DNA of 16,570 bases from Phocaeicola plebeius (GCA_004558305.1 SFDG01000050.1:1-16570); one strand, 5' to 3'. Counted from the stretch's first letter, positions 8,184 through 16,286 are shown. Translations and numbers: made by a program. The notes: a model not told the origin generated them from the sequence alone.

Positions 8184-9041
8184 TCAAAAGGGGGAATGAG
8201 AGGAGAACTGCCGCCGTGCATCGAGCAGACGGAGATGGCGCACATAGCCGATGAGGGAACTATGTGTCCAAGAATGATACTTGAGGTGGTGCAGGCGGGT
8301 CTGGCGGAAATCGGCCAAATAGCCGACACGGCCGACTCCTCGCCCGATGGGGATGTCCAGGGTCAGCAGCTGGCGCAACGAAGGACGGTTGTGGAAGGAA
8401 GTCATGACCACATTGTGCCAGCCTCCCTCGCCCAGCGAGAACATTTCATAGTACGACTCTCCGTAATGAGGCGAAAAGGCGATGCCTACCACCGGCAGAT
8501 GTGCCTGCCAGCCTACCCGCAACGGCAGACGCCCTACCCGACAGTCGGCCGCCAGACGGGCCGTAGCCCCTACAGAAAGAAAGGCCTTGGCCTGGGCCGG
8601 ATTGTTCGAGTTGCGCCGGTTATAGACCACTCCTGCCGCTACCTCGGCTTCCGGTCCCACATACCCGGCCAGAAAAGGAGCCAAGCGAAAAGGCCGTTGC
8701 AGGGAATAGGCATACAGCACCATTCCGCTGTGCATATAGGCACTCCGTGAGGGATTGTGGGTATAGGAATAGTCCAGCTGCACCTGATGCTGGGACAGCC
8801 AGGGCTTGCCTCGCAGACGGGTCATGCGCAGGTTCTCGAACAGTACGCAGGCTCCCTCTCCCGTGTACTCCAAAGGAGAGAGATACGTATCGAGCACATT
8901 GGCAAAGCCACCTCCTGCCATCAGCGACCGCACCACCTCGCGGGCGGGAAGGCTGTCGGCCTCCTGGGCGGACAGGCGCAGGCAAGCGGCCATCAGGAGC
9001 AGCACCGGCAAGAACCAGCCACTATACTTTCGGGTCATCAT
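8184..9041 (-). CDS. DUF3316-like envelope protein, probable beta-strand-rich
   Basis: The 285-aa product has a signal peptide (WFLPVLLLMAAC.LRLSA|Q), cut either at the signal peptidase I site before QEADS or, less likely, as a lipoprotein at MAAC. The rest alternates aromatic and polar residues (HQVQLDYSYTHNP, MVLYAYSLQ, LRVGWQAHLPVVGIAF, SLIGYVRHLRLL), suggesting an outer-membrane beta barrel, and it looks like the DUF3316 family of Bacteroidales. Its frame extends to a TTG at 9047, but I chose ATG 9041; ATG 9038 is also possible. Either way the start lies inside parC, overlapping it by about 20 bases, so its translation depends on parC. It is followed by the S41 peptidase after 3 bases. 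Function is unknown. Confidence 0.8.
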   Translation of the reverse strand: MMTRKYSGWFLPVLLLMAACLRLSAQEADSLPAREVVRSLMAGGGFANVLDTYLSPLEYTGEGACVLFENLRMTRLRGKPWLSQHQVQLDYSYTHNPSRSAYMHSGMVLYAYSLQRPFRLAPFLAGYVGPEAEVAAGVVYNRRNSNNPAQAKAFLSVGATARLAADCRVGRLPLRVGWQAHLPVVGIAFSPHYGESYYEMFSLGEGGWHNVVMTSFHNRPSLRQLLTLDIPIGRGVGRVGYLADFRQTRLHHLKYHSWTHSSLIGYVRHLRLLDARRQFSSHSPF

Positions 9042-11679
9042 CGGCAAAAAGATTCATTTGTCCATTCTCACCGTCAGTCGCTGACAGCGTTTCCGCTCCG
9101 GAAGTTTCCTCCGATGCTTCCGGTTCCGCTTCCGGCGTGCGGAGCGGCTCCAGCTCTTCAATCTGGTCGACCGTAAAGGTCGTCAACCGTTTGCCTTTGG
9201 CCTTGAAACTCTTGACGCCTACAAAATCGGCAGCTTCGATGAGCAACGGCTCACGGAAGGCATCGTTTCCACCGAACGACACACGGATACGCGGAAACGC
9301 CTCCCCGCTGAGCAAGACCGGACGGCTCTGACGGTTTTCGCCAAGATAATTCTGCCGTCGTGCCGAGCTTTCCAACGGGAAACGCTTCAGGTAGGGATAA
9401 TTCTGCTGGTCAGCATCGAAAAGAACGGCTGTCCACACCTTGTCGGGATCGTATTTCTCCAGCAGCAGGATGTCCGGGTCGTAATGGTTGTTCAAGTCAA
9501 AGTCGGTCGTATGGAAATCCCCGTTCGTATGTACCACCAGAATGGTCTCGTCGCTCTGGAACTCTCCCAGATAACGCCCGCGGGCATCATAGTTAAGGCG
9601 GAGCACATCGGGATCGAACCAGACCTTGCGTCCGCCCAACGTGGAGCCGCCCCGCTGCTTCAGCCCGATCTTGTGTACCTCGAATTTGGTCAGCAGGTTG
9701 CCCATCGACTGGCGGCCTTTGATGTTGATTTCGCTGAAGTCGCGTTCGAACACCAGTTTCTTGATGCGCGGATTGGGCCGCAGGGTCACCTTGATGATTT
9801 CCGCTTCTCCGTTCGGATTGGCCGTGAAGTACACAATGCGGGACCCCGGCGTGCCTTGCGTCACATCGTATTCCCGGTCGCGGATCATGGAGGTGATGTT
9901 GAACCGCTTGATATAATGGAAGCCATCGGTGCCGTCGCGATAGATGACATTGTAGATGGTCCGCTTGTCGTTCTTCTTGAAGACATTGACATAAAGGATG
10001 TTCTTGCCCACAAACAGCTTGTCGGACACGCGCACAATCTTGTACTTCCCGTCTTTGTAGAAGACAATGACATCATCGATGTCGGAGCAGTTACAGACAA
10101 ACTCGTCCTTCTTCAGCCCGATACCGATGAATCCTTCCTCCCGGTTGATGTACAGCCTTTCGTTGGCCTCGGCCACCTTGGTCGCCTCGATGTTGTCGAA
10201 ACTGCGGATTTCGGTGCGACGGGGATAAAGGGAACCATATTTCTCCTTCAGCCGGTTGTACCAGTCGACGGTATAGTCCACGATATGGGCCAGATGGTCG
10301 TCGATTTCCTCCACCTGTCCCTTGAGACGGAGGATGAGTTCGTCGGCCTTGTCCTTGTTGAATTTCAGGATACGGGCCATCTTGATGTCCATGAGTCGGA
10401 GAATATCGTCCTTCGTCACCTCACGCACCATCTGCGGATAGAACGGAGTCAGCCGCTCGTCGATGTGTTCGCAGGCGGCATCCATGTTCTCTGCCTGCTC
10501 GAACGGGCGGTCCTTGTAGATGCGTTCTTCGATGAAGATTTTCTCCAGCGTAGCGAAATGGAGGGTTTCGAGGGCCTCAGCCCGCTGGATATTCAGTTCC
10601 TGCCGCAGCAGCGACAGGGTATTGTCGGCCGACTTGCGGAGCACGGCACTGACCGTCAGGAAATGGGGCTTCTTGTTGTCAATGACACAGCAGTTGGGCG
10701 AAATGTTCACCTCGCAATCGGTAAAGGCATAGAGGGCATCAAGGGTCTTGTCGGACGACGTTCCGGGTGCCAGATGTACCAGTATCTCCACTTTCCCGGC
10801 GGTGTTGTCGTCGACCTTCCGCACCTTGATTTTCCCTTTCTCAATGGCCTTCAGGATGGACTCGATGAGCGAAGAGGTCGTCTTCCCGTAAGGGATTTCA
10901 CTGATGCAAAGCGTTTTGTTGTCGAGCTTGGAAATCTTGGCACGCACCCGCACCATGCCTCCGCGCTCGCCGTCGTTGTAGCGGGACACATCGATGGAGC
11001 CTCCCGTCTGGAAGTCGGGATAGAGCTGGAAGGGTTCCCCCCGCAAGTAGGCAATGGAGGCATCGCACAGTTCGTTGAAATTATGAGGAAGGATTTTCGA
11101 GGAAAGCCCCACGGCAATGCCTTCCACTCCCTGTGCCAGCAGCAAAGGGAACTTCACAGGCAGGGTCACCGGCTCCTTGTTGCGCCCGTCGTAAGAGGCC
11201 TGCCATTCGGTGGTCTTGGGGTTGAACACCACATCGAGCGCGAACTTCGACAGCCGGGCCTCGATGTAACGGGGAGCCGCCGCACTGTCGCCGGTCAGAA
11301 TGTTTCCCCAGTTGCCCTGACAGTCTATCAGCAGGTCCTTCTGTCCCAGCTGCACCAAGGCATCGCCGATTGAGGCATCGCCGTGGGGATGGAACTGCAT
11401 GGTATGTCCCACGATATTGGCCACCTTATTGTAGCGGCCATCATCCAGCCGCTTCATGGAATGGAGGATGCGCCGCTGCACGGGCTTGAGTCCATCGTTG
11501 ATATGGGGCACGGCGCGTTCCAGAATCACGTAGGAAGCATAGTCGAGAAACCAGTTCTGGTACATGCCGCTCAACTGGTGCTTCACGTGGTCGTCCGCCG
11601 TTCCGACGGGCTTGTATTCGGAGTGTTTTTCGAGACCGGAAGGCTGCGTTCCTTCCTTGTCCATGGTATCTTCGCTCAT
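9022..11679 (-). CDS. parC: DNA topoisomerase IV subunit A
   Basis: ParC is the DNA-breaking subunit of the type IIA topoisomerase that unlinks daughter chromosomes; with ParE it forms a heterotetramer. The 885-aa protein has the winged-helix catalytic domain with RAVPHINDGLKPVQRRIL (55-72), HPHGD (97-101) and the active tyrosine Y138 in AAPRYIEARLSK. Tower and coiled-coil regions follow, and from about 520 a C-terminal domain of repeated beta-blade character. The GyrA-box (QRRGAGG-type motif) typical of gyrase is not seen, which favours ParC. Residue A102 replaces the serine at the fluoroquinolone-contact position of E. coli ParC (S80). The last ~46 residues are acidic and contain QMNLF (874-878). 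It is longer than E. coli ParC (752). A paired parE gene is not in this window. The gene has its own -7 box 34 bases upstream. Confidence 0.95.
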   Translation of the reverse strand: MSEDTMDKEGTQPSGLEKHSEYKPVGTADDHVKHQLSGMYQNWFLDYASYVILERAVPHINDGLKPVQRRILHSMKRLDDGRYNKVANIVGHTMQFHPHGDASIGDALVQLGQKDLLIDCQGNWGNILTGDSAAAPRYIEARLSKFALDVVFNPKTTEWQASYDGRNKEPVTLPVKFPLLLAQGVEGIAVGLSSKILPHNFNELCDASIAYLRGEPFQLYPDFQTGGSIDVSRYNDGERGGMVRVRAKISKLDNKTLCISEIPYGKTTSSLIESILKAIEKGKIKVRKVDDNTAGKVEILVHLAPGTSSDKTLDALYAFTDCEVNISPNCCVIDNKKPHFLTVSAVLRKSADNTLSLLRQELNIQRAEALETLHFATLEKIFIEERIYKDRPFEQAENMDAACEHIDERLTPFYPQMVREVTKDDILRLMDIKMARILKFNKDKADELILRLKGQVEEIDDHLAHIVDYTVDWYNRLKEKYGSLYPRRTEIRSFDNIEATKVAEANERLYINREEGFIGIGLKKDEFVCNCSDIDDVIVFYKDGKYKIVRVSDKLFVGKNILYVNVFKKNDKRTIYNVIYRDGTDGFHYIKRFNITSMIRDREYDVTQGTPGSRIVYFTANPNGEAEIIKVTLRPNPRIKKLVFERDFSEINIKGRQSMGNLLTKFEVHKIGLKQRGGSTLGGRKVWFDPDVLRLNYDARGRYLGEFQSDETILVVHTNGDFHTTDFDLNNHYDPDILLLEKYDPDKVWTAVLFDADQQNYPYLKRFPLESSARRQNYLGENRQSRPVLLSGEAFPRIRVSFGGNDAFREPLLIEAADFVGVKSFKAKGKRLTTFTVDQIEELEPLRTPEAEPEASEETSGAETLSATDGENGQMNLFADDDPKV

Positions 11680-11712
11680 AGCTGATAAAGTATATGCAAG
11701 TTAAGTAACGCA

Positions 11713-11720
11713 CAAAAATA
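11713..11720 (-). promoter_or_regulatory. parC promoter -7 box (TATTTTTG)
   Basis: On the minus strand TATTTTTG matches TAnnTTTG, 33 bases before the parC ATG and inside the 80-base gap after the MATE gene. The nearest -33-like motif is CTTG (11745-11748), with a 24-base spacer that is longer than ideal. This suggests parC, the DUF3316-like gene and the S41 gene form one transcript separate from the exporter. Confidence 0.5.
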
Positions 11721-11759
11721 AGAAAAAAATGCGGAACGACCGCCCAAGTCCACCACTTT

Positions 11760-13127
11760 TTATGCCGGATGGGACGAAGAAACGGCCGTGAACTGCCGCA
11801 ATACCGGCAATGCCATGGGCAGTCCGGTGAGGAAAGCACAGAAATCGGCCACTGCCTGGCACATTTCTACCCCCTGCAGGCCCAGGAACGACGGAAGAAG
11901 CAAGATGCAAGGCACAAAATACAGGCCCTGGCGGGAGGAGGACATGACCAGTGCCCGGACGGGCTTGCGAATGGTCTGGAGCATCATGTTGCAGAGAATG
12001 ACATAAGCTCCCAGCGGCAAGGTAATGAGCTGCCAGCGGAGAGCACGGGCACCGATGGCGATGACTTCTGCATCATCCTTACGGAACCAGGACACCACCT
12101 CGGGGGCTTTCCAATACCCCAACACCGCACAGAACAGCAGGAACACCGTCCCCAACTTGACGCAGAACCAGAATCCTTGATAGACGCGGCGGTACAGACC
12201 CGCTCCGTAGTTGAAGCCGCAGACGGGCTGATAGCCCTGCCCGAAACCGATGACAAAGGAATTGATGAACATACAGATGCGGGTCACGATGGACATGGCG
12301 GCAATGGCCGCATCACCATACGCTCCTGCCGCCACATTGAGCAGGATGGTGGACAGGCTGGCCAGTCCCTGCCGGCACATGGACGGACTGCCGCCTACAA
12401 CGATTTCCTTCAGCAAGGCCGGACGCGGAGAGAAATGGCGGAAACGGATGCGGATATTCGTCCCCCGACGGTCCATCCAGACCAGCACGACAAAACTGGC
12501 CACCTGGCTCATCAGGGTGGAACAGGCCGCTCCGGCAATCCCCCAGTTGAAGACAAAGATGAACAGCGGATCCAATCCGACATTGAGCACTGCTCCCACA
12601 ATGATGCCGACCATGGCATAGACGGCATTGCCCTGGAAACGCATCTGGTTGTTCAATACCAACGACGAAGCCATGAACGGTGCTCCGAGCAGGACGATAC
12701 TGAGGTAGGTGCACGCATAGGGCAGAATGGTGGGGGTCGAACCCAATGCCCGGCAGATGGGGGTGATGAACAACTGGCCCCCCAGCATCAGCAACAGGCC
12801 GGCAAGGAAAGCACAGAAGAAACCGGTCGATGCCATTATCTCTGCACTGCGATAGTCACGGGCCCCTAACATACGCGAAATGTAGTTGCCCGAACCATGC
12901 CCGAAAAAGAAGCCGAAGGCCTGGACAATGGCCATCACCGAAAAGGAGATGCCGACAGCTGCGGTCGACTGGGTATTGATCTGACCCACAAAGTACGTGT
13001 CGGCCATTACATAGAAGGAAGTGACCAACATACTGACGATGGTGGGAATGGCCAACGCCCCAATCAGACGGGGGATGGGAGCGGTCGTCATCTGGACATA
13101 CTTGTTGTCTTTCGCGGTTTGCGACAT
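11760..13127 (-). CDS. MATE family efflux transporter (MepA-like)
   Basis: The 455-aa membrane protein is a multidrug and toxic compound extrusion exporter, which uses an ion gradient to expel cationic drugs or metabolites across the inner membrane. It has two similar halves of six helices. Family landmarks are PIPRLIGALAIPTIVSM near the start, then SFYVMADTYFVGQINTQSTA and, at the middle, GGSPSMCRQGLASLSTI, and FVIGFGQGYQPVCGFNYGAG in the second half. The open frame extends 36 codons further upstream, but that part covers the -7 box at 13153-13160 and reads unlike a transporter N-terminus, so I start at ATG 13127 (MSQTAKDNK). It is transcribed away from glyS and lies 80 bases before parC. 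Substrate cannot be read from sequence. Confidence 0.93.
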   Translation of the reverse strand: MSQTAKDNKYVQMTTAPIPRLIGALAIPTIVSMLVTSFYVMADTYFVGQINTQSTAAVGISFSVMAIVQAFGFFFGHGSGNYISRMLGARDYRSAEIMASTGFFCAFLAGLLLMLGGQLFITPICRALGSTPTILPYACTYLSIVLLGAPFMASSLVLNNQMRFQGNAVYAMVGIIVGAVLNVGLDPLFIFVFNWGIAGAACSTLMSQVASFVVLVWMDRRGTNIRIRFRHFSPRPALLKEIVVGGSPSMCRQGLASLSTILLNVAAGAYGDAAIAAMSIVTRICMFINSFVIGFGQGYQPVCGFNYGAGLYRRVYQGFWFCVKLGTVFLLFCAVLGYWKAPEVVSWFRKDDAEVIAIGARALRWQLITLPLGAYVILCNMMLQTIRKPVRALVMSSSRQGLYFVPCILLLPSFLGLQGVEMCQAVADFCAFLTGLPMALPVLRQFTAVSSSHPA

Positions 13128-13152
13128 AAACGGTGAATCTAAAAAACGGTTG

Positions 13153-13160
13153 CAAAAATA
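13153..13160 (-). promoter_or_regulatory. MATE gene promoter -7 box (TATTTTTG)
   Basis: TATTTTTG on the minus strand lies 25 bases before the chosen ATG. No TTTG is found at the expected 19-21 bases upstream. Its presence supports the shorter gene start, because the longer reading frame would place the promoter inside the coding region. Confidence 0.5.
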
Positions 13161-13256
13161 GCAAAAAATCGGCAATCTCCCCTCCCTACCTCCCCAAAGG
13201 GACACATTCGTAAGATAAATTAATATACCTATCATGCTTTATTGGGGATAAATGCC

Positions 13257-13264
13257 TATCTTTG
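13257..13264 (+). promoter_or_regulatory. glyS promoter -7 box (TATCTTTG)
   Basis: TATCTTTGCACCC is identical over 13 bases to the tRNA-Leu promoter core and initial region, suggesting both belong to the same strong housekeeping class. There is no exact TTTG 20 bases upstream; the sequence there is AT-rich. The predicted transcription start is about 13268, giving a leader of about 49 bases. Confidence 0.65.
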
Positions 13265-13266
13265 CA

Positions 13267-13281
13267 CCCTGTTTAACAGGG
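13267..13281 (+). repeat. perfect palindrome at predicted 5' end of glyS mRNA
   Basis: CCCTGTTTAACAGGG has 7-base arms around a single T. With transcription predicted to begin at about 13268, the RNA would start with, or just inside, this palindrome. In RNA a one-base loop is impossible, so it would fold as a 5-bp stem with a 5-base loop. It could be a 5' stability stem or a DNA operator. Confidence 0.6.
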
Positions 13282-13316
13282 ATATTAAGTAAGAAAATTC
13301 AAAATAAGAAAGAAAA

Positions 13317-14858
13317 ATGGCACAAGAAGACGTTTTCAAGAAACTGGTTTCACACTGTAAAGAGTATGGTTTCGTATTCCCGTCCAGCGAAATCTATGAC
13401 GGACTGGGCGCTGTTTACGATTACGGACAGAACGGTGTGGAACTGAAAAACAACATTAAGCAGTACTGGTGGCAAAGCATGGTGCTCCTGCACGAGAACA
13501 TCGTGGGACTGGACTCGGCCATCTTCATGCATCCAACCATTTGGAAAGCTTCCGGACACGTAGACGCATTCAATGACCCCCTCATCGACAACCGCGATTC
13601 CAAGAAACGTTACCGTGCCGATGTCTTGATTGAAGACCAGATTGCCAAATACGACGATAAAATCAATAAGGAAGTAGCCAAAGCGGCGAAGAAATACGGC
13701 GATGCCTTCAACGAGGCGGAATTCCGCTCCACCAACGGTCGTGTACTGGAACACCAGGCCAAACGTGATGCGCTGCACGAACGCTACTCCAAGGCCATGA
13801 ACGCCGGTGACCTGGGCGAGCTGCGCCAGATCATTCTCGACGAAGAAATCGTCTGCCCCATCTCAGGCACCAAGAACTGGACGGAAGTCCGCCAGTTCAA
13901 CCTGATGTTCTCTACCGAAATGGGATCGACAGCCGACGGATCCATGAAAGTGTACCTGCGTCCGGAAACAGCTCAGGGTATCTTCGTCAACTACCTGAAC
14001 GTGCAGAAGACCGGCCGCATGAAGATTCCTTTCGGCATTGCACAGATCGGTAAGGCTTTCCGCAATGAAATCGTAGCCCGCCAGTTCATCTTCCGTATGC
14101 GCGAATTCGAACAGATGGAGATGCAGTTCTTCGTGAAGCCAGGCACCGAACTGGAATGGTTCAAGCAGTGGAAGGAAACCCGCTTGAAATGGCACAAGGC
14201 ACTGGGCTTCGGCGATGACCACTACCGCTACCACGACCACGAGAAACTGGCGCACTATGCCAATGCCGCTACCGACATCGAGTTCCTCATGCCGTTCGGC
14301 TTCAAGGAAGTGGAAGGTATCCACTCGCGCACGAACTTCGACCTGAGCCAGCACGAGAAATTCTCCGGCAAAAGCATCAAGTACTTCGATCCGGAAATCA
14401 ACGAAAGCTACACTCCGTATGTCATCGAGACTTCTATCGGTGTGGACCGTATGTTCCTCAGCGTGATGAGTGCTGCCTATACGGAAGAAAAGCTGGAAAA
14501 CGGCGAAACCCGCGTAGTACTGAAATTGCCTGCAGCCTTGGCTCCGGTGAAACTGGCAGTCATGCCGCTGGTCAAGAAAGACGGACTGCCCGAAAAGGCA
14601 CGCGAAATCATGAACAACCTGAAGTTCCACTTCAACTGCCAGTACGACGAAAAGGACTCTATCGGAAAGCGCTACCGCCGTCAGGATGCCATCGGTACTC
14701 CCTATTGCATCACCATCGACCATCAGACGCTGGAGGACAACTGCGTGACGCTGCGTAACCGCGACACCATGCAGCAGGAGCGCGTAGCCATCTCCGAACT
14801 CGACAATATTATTGCAGACAAAGTCAGCATCACCAGCTTGCTGAAGACCCTGCAATGA
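13317..14858 (+). CDS. glyS: Glycine--tRNA ligase, homodimeric (alpha2) type
   Basis: This cytoplasmic class II synthetase charges tRNA-Gly with glycine using ATP. The 513-aa single-chain form is the eukaryote/archaea-like dimer found in Bacteroidetes, not the alpha2beta2 GlyQ/GlyS enzyme of E. coli. Seen in order are GFVFPSSEIYDGLGAVYDYG (18-37), the conserved HPTIWKASGHVDAFNDPL (72-89), motif 2 in FRNEIVARQFIFRMREFEQ, motif 3 in IGVDRMFLSVM, and the C-terminal anticodon-binding domain (LAPVKLAVMPLVKK onward). ATG 13317 follows an A-rich leader (AAGAAAGAAAA), typical of this phylum. The stop overlaps the FKBP gene start (ATGA). The promoter resembles that of the tRNA-Leu gene. Confidence 0.97.
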   Translation: MAQEDVFKKLVSHCKEYGFVFPSSEIYDGLGAVYDYGQNGVELKNNIKQYWWQSMVLLHENIVGLDSAIFMHPTIWKASGHVDAFNDPLIDNRDSKKRYRADVLIEDQIAKYDDKINKEVAKAAKKYGDAFNEAEFRSTNGRVLEHQAKRDALHERYSKAMNAGDLGELRQIILDEEIVCPISGTKNWTEVRQFNLMFSTEMGSTADGSMKVYLRPETAQGIFVNYLNVQKTGRMKIPFGIAQIGKAFRNEIVARQFIFRMREFEQMEMQFFVKPGTELEWFKQWKETRLKWHKALGFGDDHYRYHDHEKLAHYANAATDIEFLMPFGFKEVEGIHSRTNFDLSQHEKFSGKSIKYFDPEINESYTPYVIETSIGVDRMFLSVMSAAYTEEKLENGETRVVLKLPAALAPVKLAVMPLVKKDGLPEKAREIMNNLKFHFNCQYDEKDSIGKRYRRQDAIGTPYCITIDHQTLEDNCVTLRNRDTMQQERVAISELDNIIADKVSITSLLKTLQ

Positions 14859-15481
14859 AGACCACTAATCTGACGACTCACATGAAAAGAGCATTAGAAC
14901 CTACGCTTCTATCCGCTTCCCTGCTGCTGGGACTGGCTTCCTGCAGCAAGGACACGGTGGAAGTCGATCCCTACGAAAGATGGGCAGAACGCAATGCGGC
15001 CTATTTGGATTCCGTCATTCAGGTGGCTGCCAACCCGCCTGCCGGCGAAACATGGCGCACCCACTTGAGCTACAAAATCAAGTCGGAAAACCTGGGTGAG
15101 GACATTGCTGCCAAGGAGGATTACGTTTACGTGAAAGTCCTTCAGGAAGGCCGGGCAGACGGCGTCACGCCGTTGAGCACAGATACGGTCTATACCGCCT
15201 ACAAAGGCTACCTGATGAACGGCACCCTGTTCGACAGCAGCTATTCCGGAGATTTTGACCCGAAATTCACGGAAGCGACTTTCTCTACCCAAGCCTCTGC
15301 CGTGGTAACGGGATGGACAACCACCCTCCTGTATATGAAAGAAGGAGAAAGGGTGGAAGTATTCATTCCCTATAAGTTAGGATATGGCACAAGCGACTAT
15401 TCCTCCATCCCTGGATATTCAGTCATGAGGTTCGACATGTACCTCGACAAGGTAGTCCATCCGCAGGGACCGGAAAAATGA
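14855..15481 (+). CDS. FKBP-type peptidyl-prolyl cis-trans isomerase lipoprotein
   Basis: The 208-aa product is a lipid-anchored proline isomerase that probably helps fold envelope proteins. The signal region ends in LLGLASC (C30), followed by SKDTVEVD, whose charged residues near the cysteine may favour surface export. The FKBP fold spans about 85-200, with YKGYLMNGTLFDSSY (116-130), VVTGWTTTLLYMKEGE (150-165) and FIPYKLGYG (170-178), covering the usual active-site stretches. The start at 14855 overlaps the glyS stop by 4 bases; ATG 14882 (MKRALEPT) gives a more standard 20-residue signal and may be the true start. It ends inside the left arm of a large inverted repeat. Confidence 0.92.
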   Translation: MKTTNLTTHMKRALEPTLLSASLLLGLASCSKDTVEVDPYERWAERNAAYLDSVIQVAANPPAGETWRTHLSYKIKSENLGEDIAAKEDYVYVKVLQEGRADGVTPLSTDTVYTAYKGYLMNGTLFDSSYSGDFDPKFTEATFSTQASAVVTGWTTTLLYMKEGERVEVFIPYKLGYGTSDYSSIPGYSVMRFDMYLDKVVHPQGPEK

Positions 15482-15640
15482 ATTATTAAATGAAGAATGA
15501 GGAAGAGGGTGTGTCAAAATTCAGAATGACAAACAAAATGATAGTCGTCTAGAATTTTGATACAACCTCTTCTTTCATTCAAGCCCTTTACCTTCTTTCG
15601 ATTCTCATTCATCATTCTTCATTTAACTTATTTAATAATT
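15481..15640. repeat. outer inverted repeat between convergent genes
   Basis: The left arm AATTATTAAATGAAGAATGA (15481-15500) pairs with TCATTCTTCA (15612-15621) and TTTAATAATT (15631-15640); the right arm differs only by a 9-base insert (15622-15630). The arms enclose palindromic element B and reach into the last codons of the MarC gene. Either strand's transcript could form a long stem, so the block may end both convergent transcripts. Confidence 0.65.
15502..15572. repeat. palindromic intergenic element, copy B
   Basis: The left arm (15502-15522, GAAGAGGGTGTGTCAAAATT plus C) and the right arm (15552-15572) pair at 19 of 21 positions. The interior has GAATGACA then AAATGATAG, parallel to the two GAATGACA units of copy A at 6959-7016. 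It sits just after the FKBP stop, in a gap between convergent genes. No transposase or obvious target duplication is visible. Confidence 0.75.
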
Positions 15641-16260
15641 TCCAGCAAGATGGGCCGTACACCTCCCACAAAGCATTCCACGCCGATGACCATCAGAATC
15701 AGGCCCATCAGACGCATCATCACATTATTTCCGGTTTCACCGATAATAGTCACTAACCGTGTCGACAATCGCAGGATGACGTAAGTCAACACATAGACGA
15801 ACGCAATGACCCCCACCAGCGTACACTTCAGTACCCATGTACTGGCATCGTCCATCAGGATAATCCCGTTGGCAATGGCCCCCGGCCCGCACAGCATAGG
15901 AATAGACAGCGGTGTAATCGAAATATCATTGGCATAAGCCTTGATTTCTTCCTCCTTCAGTCGCGTATTGGAATACCGTGCCTGCAGCATATCGTAGCCG
16001 ATTTTCAAGATAATGATACCGGCAGCGATTCGGAAGCCGTTGGTAGAAATCCCGAAGAACTTGAACAGGAACTGTCCGCAGAACGTAAAGGCTATCAGAA
16101 TCACAAACGAGATAATCGTGGCACGTTTTACGATATGCCTACGTTCCCGTTCGTCCAGCCCATTCGTCATAGTCAGAAATACAGGCATAGTACCCAGAGG
16201 ATTGGTCAAGGTAAAGAAGGATGTGAAGCACAACAGAGCAAAAGGAATGATTGTTTCCAT
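15628..16260 (-). CDS. MarC family (UPF0056) integral membrane protein
   Basis: The 210-aa protein has about six transmembrane helices and the MarC family motifs FFTLTNPLGTMPVF (15-28) and ITPLSIPMLCGPGAI. Family members sit in the inner membrane. Despite the name, a role in multiple antibiotic resistance is not supported and their transport function is unknown. The frame runs upstream to 16317, but those 19 codons overlap the promoter, so I use ATG 16260 (METIIPFALL). The final codons (EIIK, stop) lie in the right arm of a large inverted repeat and the gene converges on the FKBP gene. It is monocistronic by position. Confidence 0.9.
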   Translation of the reverse strand: METIIPFALLCFTSFFTLTNPLGTMPVFLTMTNGLDERERRHIVKRATIISFVILIAFTFCGQFLFKFFGISTNGFRIAAGIIILKIGYDMLQARYSNTRLKEEEIKAYANDISITPLSIPMLCGPGAIANGIILMDDASTWVLKCTLVGVIAFVYVLTYVILRLSTRLVTIIGETGNNVMMRLMGLILMVIGVECFVGGVRPILLEIIK

Positions 16261-16286
16261 ATTTATCAGTATAAAAGATTTCGGGG

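Noticed and set aside
9484..11373. 629-codon open frame antisense to parC
   Set aside because: It lies fully within parC, whose motifs are unmistakable. The antisense frame is open because parC avoids the codons that would create stops on the other strand. Its peptide has no domain or signal.
11769..12869. 366-codon plus-strand frame over the MATE gene
   Set aside because: The peptide is His/Gly/Glu-rich and hydrophilic, the mirror of a hydrophobic transporter; no start context.
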